A stretch of DNA of 64,000 nt. Origin: Stentor coeruleus (Eukaryota; Ciliophora; Heterotrichea; Heterotrichida; Stentoridae). Location: positions 1 to 64,000 of the forward strand of contig MPUH01000302.1 in assembly GCA_001970955.1 (NCBI GenBank), read 5' to 3'. The notes below the pieces were generated by a model. It saw nothing but the letters and a program-made list of their open reading frames with translations, was not told the DNA's origin and made no database searches. This document shows positions 49,536 to 59,627 of the stretch, piece after piece (the first letter of the stretch is position 1; every line of letters starts with the position of its first letter). The translations under genes and the position numbers were made by a program.

Positions 49536-51227
49536 TTAGTGCATTGGTGTACGATTTATGATTCTAGAAATATCCATATCATCTGACTTGCTTTTTCTGT
49601 GATGCACTTTTGCCCTAGAATTAACAAGAAAATTTGGAGGCACTCCTCTAATTAAATCTTTTTTAAAGATATTAATCTTTTCATTAAACCAATTTTTTTT
49701 AACTGGTGGGCAAATAGCATTTTGCAAAAATTTGCCCCTTAATTTAAACTGCCCATCACTGTTTCTTGAGCTCTGAACAGATTTCACAGCCCTTTCTGGG
49801 GTTTTCTTAGACATATTGCTTTTAATAATTTTAGATACTTTTAAACCCCAAAGTTTGTATTTAATATTCTTTTGTTTATACATAGAAAAACTTGTAGAAT
49901 CAAAACAATTTTTTACTTTTCCATCAAAGCTCAAATTTTCAATGGGTTGTCTAAATGTTGTATCACCATAAAAGTTAGTATCTTTTTTATTTGTAGCGAC
50001 ATCAATAGTCTTACAAGTAAAATCATCCAGATACTGGGACCTATTTTCAAGCCACTCTTTATTAATAAAAAAGTTCTTAGAAGCATCATCTGAAGTATCA
50101 GCCCTAACCAACTTGCTAATAAAATCCACTTTGGTTACATACAACACTTCAGCTATAGCCGATATACACATACAAGAAAATTTTCTATAATCAATCCCAC
50201 ATAATATTTCCTCAGCTCCAAGAACCTCTTTTTCACTTTTAATAACCAAATCCACAACTTTATTATAAAAATTCGAAGTTCTGAACTTTATATTTTTCTT
50301 ATGATCCTTCATCATCAAACCATCATAATTTTTCTTTATAGCCTGAGTTATTTTAAAATCCCCTTTTTTAACAAAAAATACAGCATTTGGGACCTCAAAC
50401 TGTTTATAAAGAAACTGGCCTTTATTCAAAACTTTAACCCTAAACAAAGAGGCAATTTTCATTATATTCACTTTTGGCCAATTCTGAAACATCGACACTT
50501 TATGAAGAAACTCGCAATTTTCATTATTGATTTTATCTTTTATATCCTGAAACACTTCTAAAAAATCCTTTTTCCCGATTGTAGCGACTAATAAATTAGT
50601 TTTAGCAACAGCATTAATATACCTCGGTTTATCATTAAAAAAACACTCATAACCAAAATCCCCACCTGCAGTTAATGTCTTAGCTTCAACATGATTATCA
50701 AAAGTTTCCCCTTGGAGGATAAATTCAATAAGTCCAGCATTTTCAAGTTCAATTGGGTTTTTTATAGATTTTTCATCATAATCTTCATCATAAAAATCAT
50801 TAATTCTATGCTTTAAATACTCATCCATCATATCTGAATTTATATTAACAAGTCTGTTTCTTGTCCTAAGATTAATTCTTTTATCATCAATTGATTTCTC
50901 AGATGATTCAGAATTTGCATCATTAAGTTCATCATTTTTGTTGTTGTTGTTATATAAAAATGATACAGTACCATTGAGGATTATATAATAATTATTGTCA
51001 TAGTCGCCTTTTTCATATAAAAATTGTCCTTTAATGAATTTCATTAGTTTCAATATTTTTACACAAGCTATATGAATAGCATTAGTGTATTTTATTCTAA
51101 GTCTTGATAAGAAATTTACCCCAACCATTATTTCTGAAAGCTCAATAAGGGTATCTTCTGTTTTTTGCCCTGTGGGGATTGAAAGGATTTCTCCAGCTCT
51201 TTCCCAATTAAAGACAGTATTTTTCAT
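49536..51227 (-). CDS. Tandem cyclic-nucleotide-binding protein with degenerate cassettes
   Basis: 563 residues and the same design as the 30227 gene: a first CNB domain (KGQFLYEKGDYDNNYYIILNG) split by a long Asn/Asp-rich insert, a cassette reading GGDFGYECFFNDKPRYINAV, then a second CNB domain (LNKGQFLYKQFEVPNAVFFVKKGDF) with its own insert. The first cassette has Gly-Tyr-Glu and an Arg but departs from the FGELAL...RSAT norm, so binding is doubtful. The C-terminal 150 residues are basic. Probably a paralogue of the 30227 protein. It may be a scaffold rather than a cAMP/cGMP sensor. Confidence 0.8.
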   Translation of the reverse strand: MKNTVFNWERAGEILSIPTGQKTEDTLIELSEIMVGVNFLSRLRIKYTNAIHIACVKILKLMKFIKGQFLYEKGDYDNNYYIILNGTVSFLYNNNNKNDELNDANSESSEKSIDDKRINLRTRNRLVNINSDMMDEYLKHRINDFYDEDYDEKSIKNPIELENAGLIEFILQGETFDNHVEAKTLTAGGDFGYECFFNDKPRYINAVAKTNLLVATIGKKDFLEVFQDIKDKINNENCEFLHKVSMFQNWPKVNIMKIASLFRVKVLNKGQFLYKQFEVPNAVFFVKKGDFKITQAIKKNYDGLMMKDHKKNIKFRTSNFYNKVVDLVIKSEKEVLGAEEILCGIDYRKFSCMCISAIAEVLYVTKVDFISKLVRADTSDDASKNFFINKEWLENRSQYLDDFTCKTIDVATNKKDTNFYGDTTFRQPIENLSFDGKVKNCFDSTSFSMYKQKNIKYKLWGLKVSKIIKSNMSKKTPERAVKSVQSSRNSDGQFKLRGKFLQNAICPPVKKNWFNEKINIFKKDLIRGVPPNFLVNSRAKVHHRKSKSDDMDISRIINRTPMH

Positions 51228-51321
51228 CTAAGTTAATATAATTATCTTATATGCAGATAATTGGTTATTATTTAAGAGTTTTAAAAATTGATTGGAAAAT
51301 GTGTTTGCTGAGGATTTAGGT

Positions 51322-52155
51322 TTATTTGCTTAAAGGGATTTTTTTAGCTTTTTTGAGTTTTATTTTTAATTCTCTACATGATTTTATCTTGTCATTTAAC
51401 TCTTGTTGGAGTTTGATTATGTCTTTTTGCTTTTCATTGATACTTTCTTCCATTTGAGTAAAAATCCGGTCCCAAGCTCGTTGTTCTCGTTTAATAAGCA
51501 CTTTTAAGCCTTTGTTTTTTGCTTGAAACACTTCGATTTCTTTTTCTAAATAGCTTTTCTCATAATCAGCAGGGGTTTTAAGCTTTTCAGTTGTAAGACT
51601 TGCTAGGGAAATCACATCTTGATAGTGTTTTATTTGTTTGGAATCTATTGAAATAAGGCTTTCAAGGTCTTTTTCTCTTTGCTGGAGCTTTGAAAGGTCT
51701 TGAAGAAGCAGGTCTTCTTCGAACTCCTGTGGAGAAATCCGCGGCACTTTCAAATACTGGTTTTCTGATTCGAGTTTTTTAGCTTTTTTATGAAGATTTG
51801 CAAGCTCAGGTGAATTGACGCAGTACTTTTCATCAATCATTTCAGGCTTGGTTTTGAATTTCTGAAGTTTGGTTATAAGATTCTGAGTTTTTATAAGTTT
51901 TTTTAATGTATTTTCATTACTCGTTGGGCTTTCTAAGAGTTTTTGAGGTTTGGTTTTGGCTTCTAACATTTCATTTATTTGTATTAATAAACTTTTTAGG
52001 TTAAGTTCGATCTCTGTGTTTTCTTCTTTGAGCTTTTTGAGTTCTTTACGTGATTGTAGGAACCAGTCTGAATCTGAGAATTTACCATTAGGACTGTTTG
52101 AGTTAGGACTTAAATATTGCATTTTATTATTAATACTTAAGTAATATTTAAGCAT
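51322..52155 (-). CDS. Coiled-coil protein
   Basis: 277 residues, almost entirely charged coiled coil (ELKKLKEENTEIELNLKSLL; IIKLQQELNDKIKSCRELKIKLKKAKK). An alternative start 12 codons in (MQYLSP) is plausible. No other motif. A structural/cytoskeletal role is inferred. About 94 bp from the start of the neighbouring cyclic-nucleotide-binding gene on the same strand. Confidence 0.75.
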   Translation of the reverse strand: MLKYYLSINNKMQYLSPNSNSPNGKFSDSDWFLQSRKELKKLKEENTEIELNLKSLLIQINEMLEAKTKPQKLLESPTSNENTLKKLIKTQNLITKLQKFKTKPEMIDEKYCVNSPELANLHKKAKKLESENQYLKVPRISPQEFEEDLLLQDLSKLQQREKDLESLISIDSKQIKHYQDVISLASLTTEKLKTPADYEKSYLEKEIEVFQAKNKGLKVLIKREQRAWDRIFTQMEESINEKQKDIIKLQQELNDKIKSCRELKIKLKKAKKIPLSK

Positions 52156-52600
52156 AAAATTTTATTTTATTTGGTTATTGCATATTGAGATATTGAAATA
52201 ATTTTGTTTTTATATGATGCTTAAGGTATAGTTGGGAGATAAAATAAGGAAGTGGTTAGTTTTTCGAATACATGTGTATATAAATATTGAAGTTGTTATA
52301 ATGTTGAGCATTATTCTAATTCCTTATCACAAATCCCTATTAAACATCAGCCCCCTAGTCTCAAAAACATGAAATTCCATTCTTGGTAATTTTTCATCCT
52401 AGTATTGCTTTTGATCAATGCTCACAATTTTATCAGCCTAATCCTAAATCCCACATAAAATTCTCCATTCTAGCAAATATTTTAAACTAACTTTCCATAT
52501 TCTCCACATAAAAACTAAAAAAATCTATATCAAATTAACTTTATCATCATAAAAACCCAATTATATAAAAAATATACTAATATATTTATTCACTATAATA
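52156..52600. other. Intergenic between divergent genes
   Basis: Nothing recognisable. It becomes C-rich upstream of the DHHC gene. Confidence 0.5.
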
Positions 52601-53353
52601 ATGGATACTAATAGGATTAGACTGAATGGATTCAAAATGCCATTTCACCTTTATCAGCTCTTAAGTTGGCTATACATTATATTATGTATTGCCGAATATT
52701 ATATATTTCTCTTCCCTTTTAGAAGAGATGAAGACTTTTACTTTCTTTCATCGATATTTGATGTAAGTTTGATTCTTGTGCTATTTTTTGGATTTCTTAC
52801 AACTAAAAGTGACCCTACAGATGCTTTAGTTAAAAGTTCATGGAATAATATTATGCAAACTCAGGATTTAAGATTTAATTACAAGTGTATGATATGCAAT
52901 GCACCGATTTATAGAAGAAGTAAACATTGTATGAATTGTAATAGATGCACTGAGGATTTTGATCATCATTGCAAGTGGCTAAATAATTGCATCGGTAAGA
53001 AAAACTATCGATTTTTTTGGGCTCTTATATTATCGTTCCAGGTTAATCAAGCTGTACTTTTAGCTTCAAGTATTATTTTTACTTATTATTGTATTGAGCA
53101 TCCTGAAAAAATCGAACAACTTACCAAAAGAGTATATCACCTAGATGGCTATATCTCTTTAGTAACAATCAACATTATTTTTTCAGTATTCTCAGCCATA
53201 ACAGTTTTCACTAATGGATACTTGATTTGTTTCCATATCTTTCTTAAGTTCAAAGGTGTTACAACATATGAGTATATAATTTATAAAAATGCTGTGAAGA
53301 AAAAAAAACCATGTATTCGTCCTGAAATTGATCGAAGAGATTTTAAATTATAG
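52601..53353 (+). CDS. DHHC palmitoyltransferase
   Basis: 250 residues. Four membrane helices (about 18-38, 48-66, 138-160 and 183-212) flank the cytosolic Cys-rich domain at 96-136: CMIC, KHC-x2-C-x2-C, then DHHC at 121-124 (Cys124 catalytic) and [11 protein letters not shown] TTxE motif (TTYE, about 221-224) follows helix 4, as in other DHHC enzymes. The family adds palmitate to cysteines of membrane-associated proteins. It is short for the family but complete. Confidence 0.94.
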   Translation: MDTNRIRLNGFKMPFHLYQLLSWLYIILCIAEYYIFLFPFRRDEDFYFLSSIFDVSLILVLFFGFLTTKSDPTDALVKSSWNNIMQTQDLRFNYKCMICNAPIYRRSKHCMNCNRCTEDFDHHCKWLNNCIGKKNYRFFWALILSFQVNQAVLLASSIIFTYYCIEHPEKIEQLTKRVYHLDGYISLVTINIIFSVFSAITVFTNGYLICFHIFLKFKGVTTYEYIIYKNAVKKKKPCIRPEIDRRDFKL

Positions 53354-54555
53354 GCTTTAAGCTTAGTAAGCTGTAGATTATTATCGATTTGTATATAAAT
53401 TGTTTATGTGTAAACTACTAAGATTGATTTATGATTAAATATCTAGATTTTGACTGAAGTTGTATTTAATTAAATATATTTTTTAGATTTTATATAAATA
53501 TGTATGAAGAGCAGTTTTTTTTTTGATACAGTGCTTTTAATATGAAATTATAGATAAGACTAATTATTTTTGGCTTATTTTCTTGTATAATTTGATATTT
53601 TTATGATCATAAGTAAATGATAGCAAAACCGATATAAATTTTAGATTAAATAATCTAGTTATCTTTAAATACCATCTTAATATCATTTAATATATTTTAT
53701 AGTATTTTACAAGCATTATAGTAGGATTTTAATAATATTTTCAATATGTATTTGATTGTGATTATGATTCTTTAATTTTACTATACTCATAAAGTTATTT
53801 TGATAAAATTCAAACATATTTTCCAATTTTTTGTTGATAAACTTTAAAATAGTATTTTTTTTTTACATACCCTTTCTAAAAATTTGTTAGTTTTTGTTTA
53901 CCCTTCGCATTTTTTGTATGTCTCTGATAGAAGAGTTTCCCTAGCTAATTTTTATCTTAATAAACTGTTTTTATGCTAATGTTTAAGCCAATACTATTTA
54001 TAATGCATTTGCATTATTTTTTTTTTAATAAACTAAATAGTTTTAGTGATTATTTTATATTATATGTTTCCTATTGATATATATCAAGACATTTTTACAT
54101 ACACAAAGTAATTATACATTATTAAATATATCAAGATTCACTAAATTTTATACTTTTATATACTCAAAATACAAAAACAATGCTACTTGCAATAGAAATC
54201 CATAATAAATTTTGTAGTAAATATGAAATTTATAATCTATCTTGAGAATTTTTTTATCATTATAATCTTTGATCAAGAGAAGGGTTAAATTTTTTATAAG
54301 TTTACTTTATCTAATAAATACTCTTATAATTTTTCTAGCAACCTATCTATTTTTTTCATTAAACCTAAAAAAGTAAATTTATCACATCAAACTATCATAA
54401 ATTAGCAACAACACCCATTTCTAGATTTTCTCAGAACCATATCAACCAATCCTCTTCCATCTCCACCCCCACCTAAATCCCATTATATTTTCCCCACTTC
54501 CAGTTCTTCATATTTAAACCCAAAATCCTCTAATCAAAATTCCCAATTATCCATA
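53354..54555. other. Intergenic, 1.2 kb, very AT-rich
   Basis: No coding, tRNA or repeat signal on either strand. Skew is weak until about 54410, from where it is C-rich and G-poor up to the next ATG. Confidence 0.55.
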
Positions 54556-57500
54556 ATGTTAACTCTTTCAAAGCAATTCGCCGTGACAATCCAAAACCCA
54601 AAGCCATTCCGCAATCTAAAGCTCAGTAACTCATCAGAACATGCATATTTAATCTCAAGACGTCAACGTATCTCAGAAGTGTCCTCTACAGGCAAGCTAA
54701 GAAAAATCCTCATATCACGGAAAGAGTCAAAAATCCTCGCATCAGGGGTTTCAGAATGCTCAACTCTTATAGCAGGTCTGATCTCAACAGGTCAAATTNA
54801 AAAAAAAAAAGTGTTTCAAAGCTTTCTCCTTCCCCCACAGATCAAACTTTCAATAGACATGATGAAACCTGAGAATTGTAGTCTTTACATATTCGACAAA
54901 GGTTTAATTCTAATAGCCCCAAACGATCAAGTCTGGTTATGGAAAGCTGATGATGACTTAAAAGACCCAAAAAACATTTCACCTCATATAAAAGGTTCAT
55001 GGCTAAATCTAAACTCATCTAATTTCCTTAGAGGATGTAGTGAAGTCAATACTTGGCGTAGTAACATTTCTGAATCCCGACCCAGTTCGAACTCATCAAG
55101 ACCAGCTAATTTCAAATCTCGCTTTACAACCCATGCTTTTTCTATAAGAGTCAGTTCAGATTGTATAAGAGGTATGAATATTGGGGTGTTAAGACTATGG
55201 CTTAGATCAATAAACGAAGACTCTTGTATACTAGAATCACGTTTTCTAACGGTTAATATAATAAACCGGGCTCAGGCTAAAGTTCTAACTTCATGGATTT
55301 CTAGTGCTGAGGAATTCGTATATAAAGGGTCATTAGAATTCTGGAGTAAAAAAGGACATAAAGATATGGGTTTAGTTGCTAGACTTGATCATACTAATAG
55401 TATCGCGGCTATTGGGGTTAATTCTTCACATCCTTATTTTTGCCAACTTGTTTTCCTTAGTCCTACAACAGGAGCATGTACTACAAGAAAAATATGTAAT
55501 TATGCTACTGCTGATGATATTCCCAACACATCAAATGATGGGCAAACATCTTTTTGGATTGACGATATAAGTTGGTCACCTGATGATACTTTGATTGTTG
55601 TTGCTTTTAAATCAGGCTTTATATCAGTTTTTAATAGAATTGGAGAACCTTTGAATTTTGTCTTGAATATGATGCAAACGAGTTCAGAAGCGAAAATATT
55701 TTCTCATGCTTTTTTCACGACTGACCCTGAGATTGTTAAAAAATACGGGAGTTTTATGAGTATTGATTGGAATGCAGGGCAGATTGTATTAAGTGATGGG
55801 TTTAGTATATGTGAACTTGGGGTAAGTCAGATGCCAACTATTAAAGATCTAATTCCAATGTATATACCTGTTGAGATCGAACAGCCTGATATTTCGATTA
55901 ACATTTCACATGAAACTAACCCGATACCTAGTGAAATAGACTCTGGGCCAAAAAGGAAAAATATAGAAAAAGCTTTTCAGTTACTTAGAAGCTGTTTAAG
56001 CAATTGTCATGCAGTCCCAAGTAAGGAACTTATATTCCAAATCACTAGCTGGATAGATAATGTTCTCCCTCCTCAGTTGCATGAAGAAATCAATTATACA
56101 GCCCTTCCAAACTCTCGTTTTGAAACTGAAGCCCGGCTTTCCAACAATTTAATCCTTAAGAAAAAAATGCACGCAATCGATGTATATGGTCAATTCAGTC
56201 AAATAATTTCTATGGAAAATTGGTCTTTAGTCCATAACTCCGAGTCTAGAGAATGGATTATGTCTATAGCATATCAAGTTTTCAAATACATGATAGCTGA
56301 CCAACAAGCTTTATATTCTTGGAATGTTTTAAAACTCTTTGAAAGATGGACTGGGTTTAGATTACAACGTATAAGAAATATGCTTATTATATACTCTTTA
56401 ATTCAATATCGAAATCATCAAGCTAATCATATAAATGTTATTTATTTCCTTATAGCCTATGCTGCTGCTAGAGGTAATTCTCAGAATTTCCTTCCAGTTA
56501 TATCTCAACAAGATGAAGAATTTATTAGAACTTTTATTAAACTAAACCTTGATTTGTCCTCTCAGATTGACCCTAAGGCTATTTTATCCCTTAATAGTTT
56601 TTATTATCTAAACAATAGGGTTAAAGAAAAAATCGACGGCCCTTTGAATTACCTTTTAGGTTATTCAAATAACTTTTCTGATATTTACCAAGAAATATGT
56701 TGTCAATTACTTAAAGGGAATATAAAATATATAGACTCGTATTTGAATAATGATTCATTGTTATTGTTTGCTTATTATTTTGACCCAACTGAAGTTTTGT
56801 TTATATCCCCAATTGAAGCAGCTTCTGCTTTTGCTTGTAATGCTAATAGTGTATATGAAATATTAGAAAATATGAAGAAATTATCACAGATGCAAGTAGT
56901 CAAAGATAAAAAGTATCAGAAAGATGCGGCTTTTATATATTGGATTTTAAGGGTTTATGAGAGAATTGAATATCTTTTACCTGTTGATACTGCTTTTTAT
57001 GCTATTAATAAACTGATACCAGCTTTAGATCAAGAAGATGCATTAAAAGCTGTGCAGATACTGAAAAGGTTGTTTTTGAAAGATAGTTATCTAAAGCTTA
57101 TTGAGTTGTCACATCAGGATTTGAGACAATCGTTTCAGAAATATGCTTTGGAGATTGTTAGGGATAAGCTTAAAGTATTTATTCAGACAAATAGATTTAA
57201 GAGTTTTGTTAGAAATGGGGTATGTGCTGAAGTGTATAGTAAATATTGTTCTGATGAATTGGGTGAGTATATTCAGATATTTAAATGTGCGATTGGGGAT
57301 GTGAGTGTTTTAAAGGATAAAACAGAGAAGTGGCTTGATATGGAAAAGTCTAATTTTGCTAATTGTGAGTATATGGTTGCAAGGACTATACAAGACATCT
57401 TAAGATATCTATGGTATATCCACATTGAAGAATCCATCGACGCAAGTGATAAAATCGATTTTCGTATTCGCCTCTTGTCTATCCTTGACCTTTTCGACAA

Positions 57501-58416
57501 ATCTTTTATAATAGAAAAAATCCTCCAAGACAATCTCTCATTTTCCACTGACAGTAAAAATATAATTGCCTTATATCTTCGAAATACCCTATTCCCACAA
57601 TCTTATAAAGAAAAATATCAAAAATGGCTTGACAGAATCAAATCAACAAGTGAAAGTGCGCATATACTCCATTCATTAGAACAGCCAGCTTATGTTAATC
57701 CATGGATATTCGATACTGATTTTTTAAATTTTTCAGAAAGCATATTAAAAATCCCTATTACCCCAAACAACTCATCAGAAATTGTGATAAAATCATGGAA
57801 TTCTATAGTAAAAAACCTTAGTAAACAATATAAAACCACAGGTTTTTTGAGGTATCAGAATTCTGTTTATGTTGAATGTAAAGAAATAGAGGAATTAGAT
57901 TCAACTTTGTATCAGAGTTTGTTTGCTGAGACAATTACTATAAGTTTTGTTGAAGATAAAAAAAATGAAAGCTTGTATATTAGCCCGATTATACCACATA
58001 AAAAAAGGATTCCCCTTGAGTTTAGTAAAAATACAATAGGTGAAACTGAGAGTTTCTCAACTTACTCACTGATTTCATGTAAAAAAATCCTTAATGCACT
58101 GAAATCCCCATTGAGGAGGGTGTTAGCATCATTGAGACCTCCAAGAAAAAGTATTGTTAGTCCTTCACTTAAGCTTAAAAGGATTAATAAAGAATCTAGC
58201 TGCTTTTTCATTACTAAAAAAACTACACAAGACCTAGAAGAAAATGCGAAAATAGTAGGGCTTAAGTTTGTGAATATTTTAGAAACCCAGCAAAAACCAA
58301 ATAAGCATAGAAGGATCCAATCAGTCATGCTACCTTCTGTGACTTCACAAAAACCTTTCCAAATCATCCGGGTTCAAAAATCATATGTTATTGAAGAAGA
58401 AGATTATGATGCATAA
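54556..58416 (+). CDS. Large beta-propeller protein, CPLANE1 (JBTS17)-like
   Basis: 1286 residues. The N-terminal half has WD-repeat-like strands: STLIAGLISTGQI; CSLYIFDKGLILIAPNDQVWLWKAD; NSIAAIGVNSSHPYFCQLVFLSP; DDISWSPDDTLIVVAFKSGFISVFNRIGEPL. These recall the N-terminal propeller of CPLANE1/C5orf42, a ciliary transition-zone/CPLANE protein mutated in Joubert syndrome. The second half is alpha-helical. The identification rests on recalled similarity and is not certain. A single N at 54799 sits in the frame inside an A-run (residue about 82), so a few residues may be missing there. The reading frame is otherwise open. If correct, it acts in basal-body docking and ciliary gating. Confidence 0.65.
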   Translation: MLTLSKQFAVTIQNPKPFRNLKLSNSSEHAYLISRRQRISEVSSTGKLRKILISRKESKILASGVSECSTLIAGLISTGQIXKKKVFQSFLLPPQIKLSIDMMKPENCSLYIFDKGLILIAPNDQVWLWKADDDLKDPKNISPHIKGSWLNLNSSNFLRGCSEVNTWRSNISESRPSSNSSRPANFKSRFTTHAFSIRVSSDCIRGMNIGVLRLWLRSINEDSCILESRFLTVNIINRAQAKVLTSWISSAEEFVYKGSLEFWSKKGHKDMGLVARLDHTNSIAAIGVNSSHPYFCQLVFLSPTTGACTTRKICNYATADDIPNTSNDGQTSFWIDDISWSPDDTLIVVAFKSGFISVFNRIGEPLNFVLNMMQTSSEAKIFSHAFFTTDPEIVKKYGSFMSIDWNAGQIVLSDGFSICELGVSQMPTIKDLIPMYIPVEIEQPDISINISHETNPIPSEIDSGPKRKNIEKAFQLLRSCLSNCHAVPSKELIFQITSWIDNVLPPQLHEEINYTALPNSRFETEARLSNNLILKKKMHAIDVYGQFSQIISMENWSLVHNSESREWIMSIAYQVFKYMIADQQALYSWNVLKLFERWTGFRLQRIRNMLIIYSLIQYRNHQANHINVIYFLIAYAAARGNSQNFLPVISQQDEEFIRTFIKLNLDLSSQIDPKAILSLNSFYYLNNRVKEKIDGPLNYLLGYSNNFSDIYQEICCQLLKGNIKYIDSYLNNDSLLLFAYYFDPTEVLFISPIEAASAFACNANSVYEILENMKKLSQMQVVKDKKYQKDAAFIYWILRVYERIEYLLPVDTAFYAINKLIPALDQEDALKAVQILKRLFLKDSYLKLIELSHQDLRQSFQKYALEIVRDKLKVFIQTNRFKSFVRNGVCAEVYSKYCSDELGEYIQIFKCAIGDVSVLKDKTEKWLDMEKSNFANCEYMVARTIQDILRYLWYIHIEESIDASDKIDFRIRLLSILDLFDKSFIIEKILQDNLSFSTDSKNIIALYLRNTLFPQSYKEKYQKWLDRIKSTSESAHILHSLEQPAYVNPWIFDTDFLNFSESILKIPITPNNSSEIVIKSWNSIVKNLSKQYKTTGFLRYQNSVYVECKEIEELDSTLYQSLFAETITISFVEDKKNESLYISPIIPHKKRIPLEFSKNTIGETESFSTYSLISCKKILNALKSPLRRVLASLRPPRKSIVSPSLKLKRINKESSCFFITKKTTQDLEENAKIVGLKFVNILETQQKPNKHRRIQSVMLPSVTSQKPFQIIRVQKSYVIEEEDYDA

Positions 58417-58822
58417 TGCTTTAAATAAATAGGGTTATTCAAGTAAGTTGTATTTGTTTATTTTTTTTAATATGGTATTGTCCTGATAATATAAAAACGA
58501 AGTTGATAAAAATTGACTAAATTTGTAGTTTTTTTTTGATTTAAGTATGAATTATGAAGTGTTATAGGATTGGATATAAGTTACAATTTAGATTTACAGG
58601 ATTTGCATATATATTTGTTTAGGCTAGATATTAATTATTTATTGTGGTTTAGATAATTAGATTTAAAAATAACTGTGTAGGAATTATTAAATTTATAGTA
58701 GTGATATTGATTTATTAATGCCCTAAAATTTTATTTTTTTAGTTTCTTTATGGCATAACTATAAATTTTTTTATTTTTCATATAAGCTGCTCTAATAAAT
58801 TAATCAGTATAATTCAATATAA
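58417..58822. other. Intergenic, very AT-rich
   Basis: Nothing recognisable. Confidence 0.5.
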
Positions 58823-59627
58823 ATGTTCTCAATGGAAATTTTAAAACTTAGAGATTGCATTTTTTCTAGTGTTTATGAGGAAATATTTTCTTGCAATCCA
58901 AATACTATAAGCATGTAAAATTTTATTTAGTGAAGAACTTGAAGATTCATTAAGTATAGCAAAGAGCCAACTCTTATTTTATGAATACATATCAAATGAA
59001 TGCTCTGTTGAAGTTTATAAACTGAAAAATAATATTTCTAAGCTCAAATCCCATAAGGCTATAGCGTCCGATGAACGTGATAAACTAGTTATAGATAGTA
59101 ACACTTGTAAATCAGCCTATTATGAACTAATAAAGCAAAGAGACTGCCTAGAGCATTCACTTGTAAAAATTAAAGAAGAGCATAGCAAAAATCAAGACTT
59201 ATTAGAAAGTCTAGTATATTCATTAGAAAAACGTAAACAAGAAATCTATAGAAAAGAAAAATCCTTACAAAACCTTCTAGACGAATATAAAATCATAAGC
59301 GAAAACACCCAAGTCCGAAAAGAAGTCCAGAAACCAAACTTTATAAAGATAAAAGATACACCTAAAACTGATATTAAACCTTTCCCAGCAAGTTCATTCA
59401 GTTTTAATATTGGATTAAATAAAAGCAATCAAAGCAAAGAACGTGTTATAGTGAATCGAAGTTTTAATAACGGGGAAAAATCTTCAAGAAGTAGTAATGT
59501 GTCTAATAATACTTCAATGATTTTAGATTACTGGGACTTTATAAAATTATTATATATGATAAAGGATGACTGGAGAGAGAATTTTTATAAGTTTTTTTTG
59601 ATGATGTGGAATTATAAAAGAGGTTAG
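58823..59627 (+). CDS. Coiled-coil protein, two exons
   Basis: Exons 58823-58914 and 58931-59627 give 262 residues. The first exon reads MFSMEILKLRDCIFSSVYEE. A 16-nt intron then shifts the frame, and exon 2 continues as a charged coiled coil (EELEDSLSIAKSQLLFYEYI; LLESLVYSLEKRKQEIYRKE), with a Ser/Asn-rich C-terminus ending in TAG. Exon 2 has no early in-frame ATG, so the gene is easily missed by simple open-frame searches. Base composition and codon use are like those of neighbouring genes, unlike the flanks. Function unknown. Confidence 0.82.
58915..58930 (+). other. 16-nt intron (phase 2)
   Basis: GTAAAATTTTATTTAG, with A six bases from the end. It shifts the frame by one; removing it connects the ATG-bearing first exon to a 690-bp open frame. 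Confidence 0.85.

Noticed and set aside
59246-59428. Minus-strand 60-residue frame
   Set aside because: It is antisense to exon 2 of the coiled-coil gene at 58823-59627.
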